From Caldifarciminota bacterium (lineage in GTDB: Bacteria; Hydrothermota; Hydrothermia; B15-G9; WFZT01): a stretch of DNA of 15,424 nt. Made by a program: the position numbers and the translations under genes. Shown piece by piece: positions 15,353-15,424 of the stretch; positions within the stretch are counted from its first letter, which is position 1; each line of letters starts with the position of its first letter. The notes under the pieces were generated by a model. It ran no database searches. It was not told where the DNA came from and worked only from the letters and a program-made list of their open reading frames with translations. The DNA lies in NCBI GenBank assembly GCA_026986235.1, contig JALSOY010000071.1, forward strand, positions 1-15,424, in the 5' to 3' direction.

Positions 15353-15403
15353 CCTCTCGGAGGTAAAGGGGACATGGAAATATCCCCAGGGCAATCCAGA
15401 TAG
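15351..15403 (+). other. Structured leader with a nine-codon open frame
   Basis: Downstream of the promoter come a small hairpin (TACCTC at 15351-15356, loop TCG, GAGGTA at 15360-15365) and a second stem GGGGA (15368-15372) with TCCCC (15383-15387). A ribosome-site-like GGAGGT lies in the first stem, and an ATG at 15374-15376 in the second loop opens the frame MEISPGQSR, ending in TAG at 15401-15403. It could be a leader peptide or a regulated 5' region, but short stems like these also arise by chance. The window ends 21 bases later. Confidence 0.3.
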
Positions 15404-15424
15404 CAAGTCGGGAGGGGGCCTATT

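Noticed and set aside
15374..15424. Similarity of AGGGCAATCC ... GCAAG ... GGCCTA to the cyclic-di-GMP-I (GEMM) riboswitch core
   Set aside because: Only scattered matches; the P2 hairpin with its GNRA loop and the GGGACGCAAAGCC strand are missing, and the window ends before a full fold could be judged.

Overview
The window is a tightly packed, gene-dense bacterial segment with short or overlapping gene junctions and no gene-free stretch longer than about 160 bases. LpxH (lipid A pathway), two predicted lipoproteins and a type IV pilus motor suggest a diderm (Gram-negative-type) bacterium. Arginine codons are mostly AGA/AGG, lysine and glutamate are abundant, and overlaps are compact. This fits a thermophilic or little-cultured lineage, for example something near the WOR-3/Hydrothermae-type candidate phyla, but that placement is a guess from style, not from a marker gene.

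Left part, minus strand (1-2417): a DUF177/YceD zinc-finger-like protein, then bifunctional FtcD (formimidoyltransferase-cyclodeaminase), then a PHP-domain phosphoesterase cut by the window edge. FtcD and PHP overlap in a way that leaves PHP without an ordinary start codon: GGGG directly before the FtcD stop would let a -1 slip join the two proteins. Divergent from these on the plus strand are a DacB/PBP4-type D,D-peptidase lipoprotein and a NamZ (DUF1343) exo-muramidase-like protein, abutting with no gap: a cell-wall turnover pair (2565-5072).

Centre, minus strand (13415 down to 5055): one long operon reads pilB, pilT, pilC, pilS, pilR, a small four-helix membrane protein, and lpxH. PilB extends and PilT retracts the pilus, PilC is the inner-membrane platform, and PilS/PilR is the sigma-54 two-component pair that classically controls the major pilin. 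No pilin, secretin or pilMNOPQ gene is present. A sigma-70-like promoter with a very short leader lies directly before pilB.

Right part, plus strand (13451-15424): a divergent promoter drives a TPR-repeat lipoprotein, coupled by a TGATG junction to an HNH endonuclease-family protein. Inside the HNH gene is a perfect 18-base inverted repeat around a GAAA loop, the most striking non-gene signal here. After the HNH gene, the last 123 bases hold a promoter with an 8+8 dyad over its -10, followed by a leader with small hairpins and a nine-codon open frame. It probably controls a gene beyond the edge.

No rRNA, tRNA, CRISPR array, insertion sequence or phage gene was recognised.
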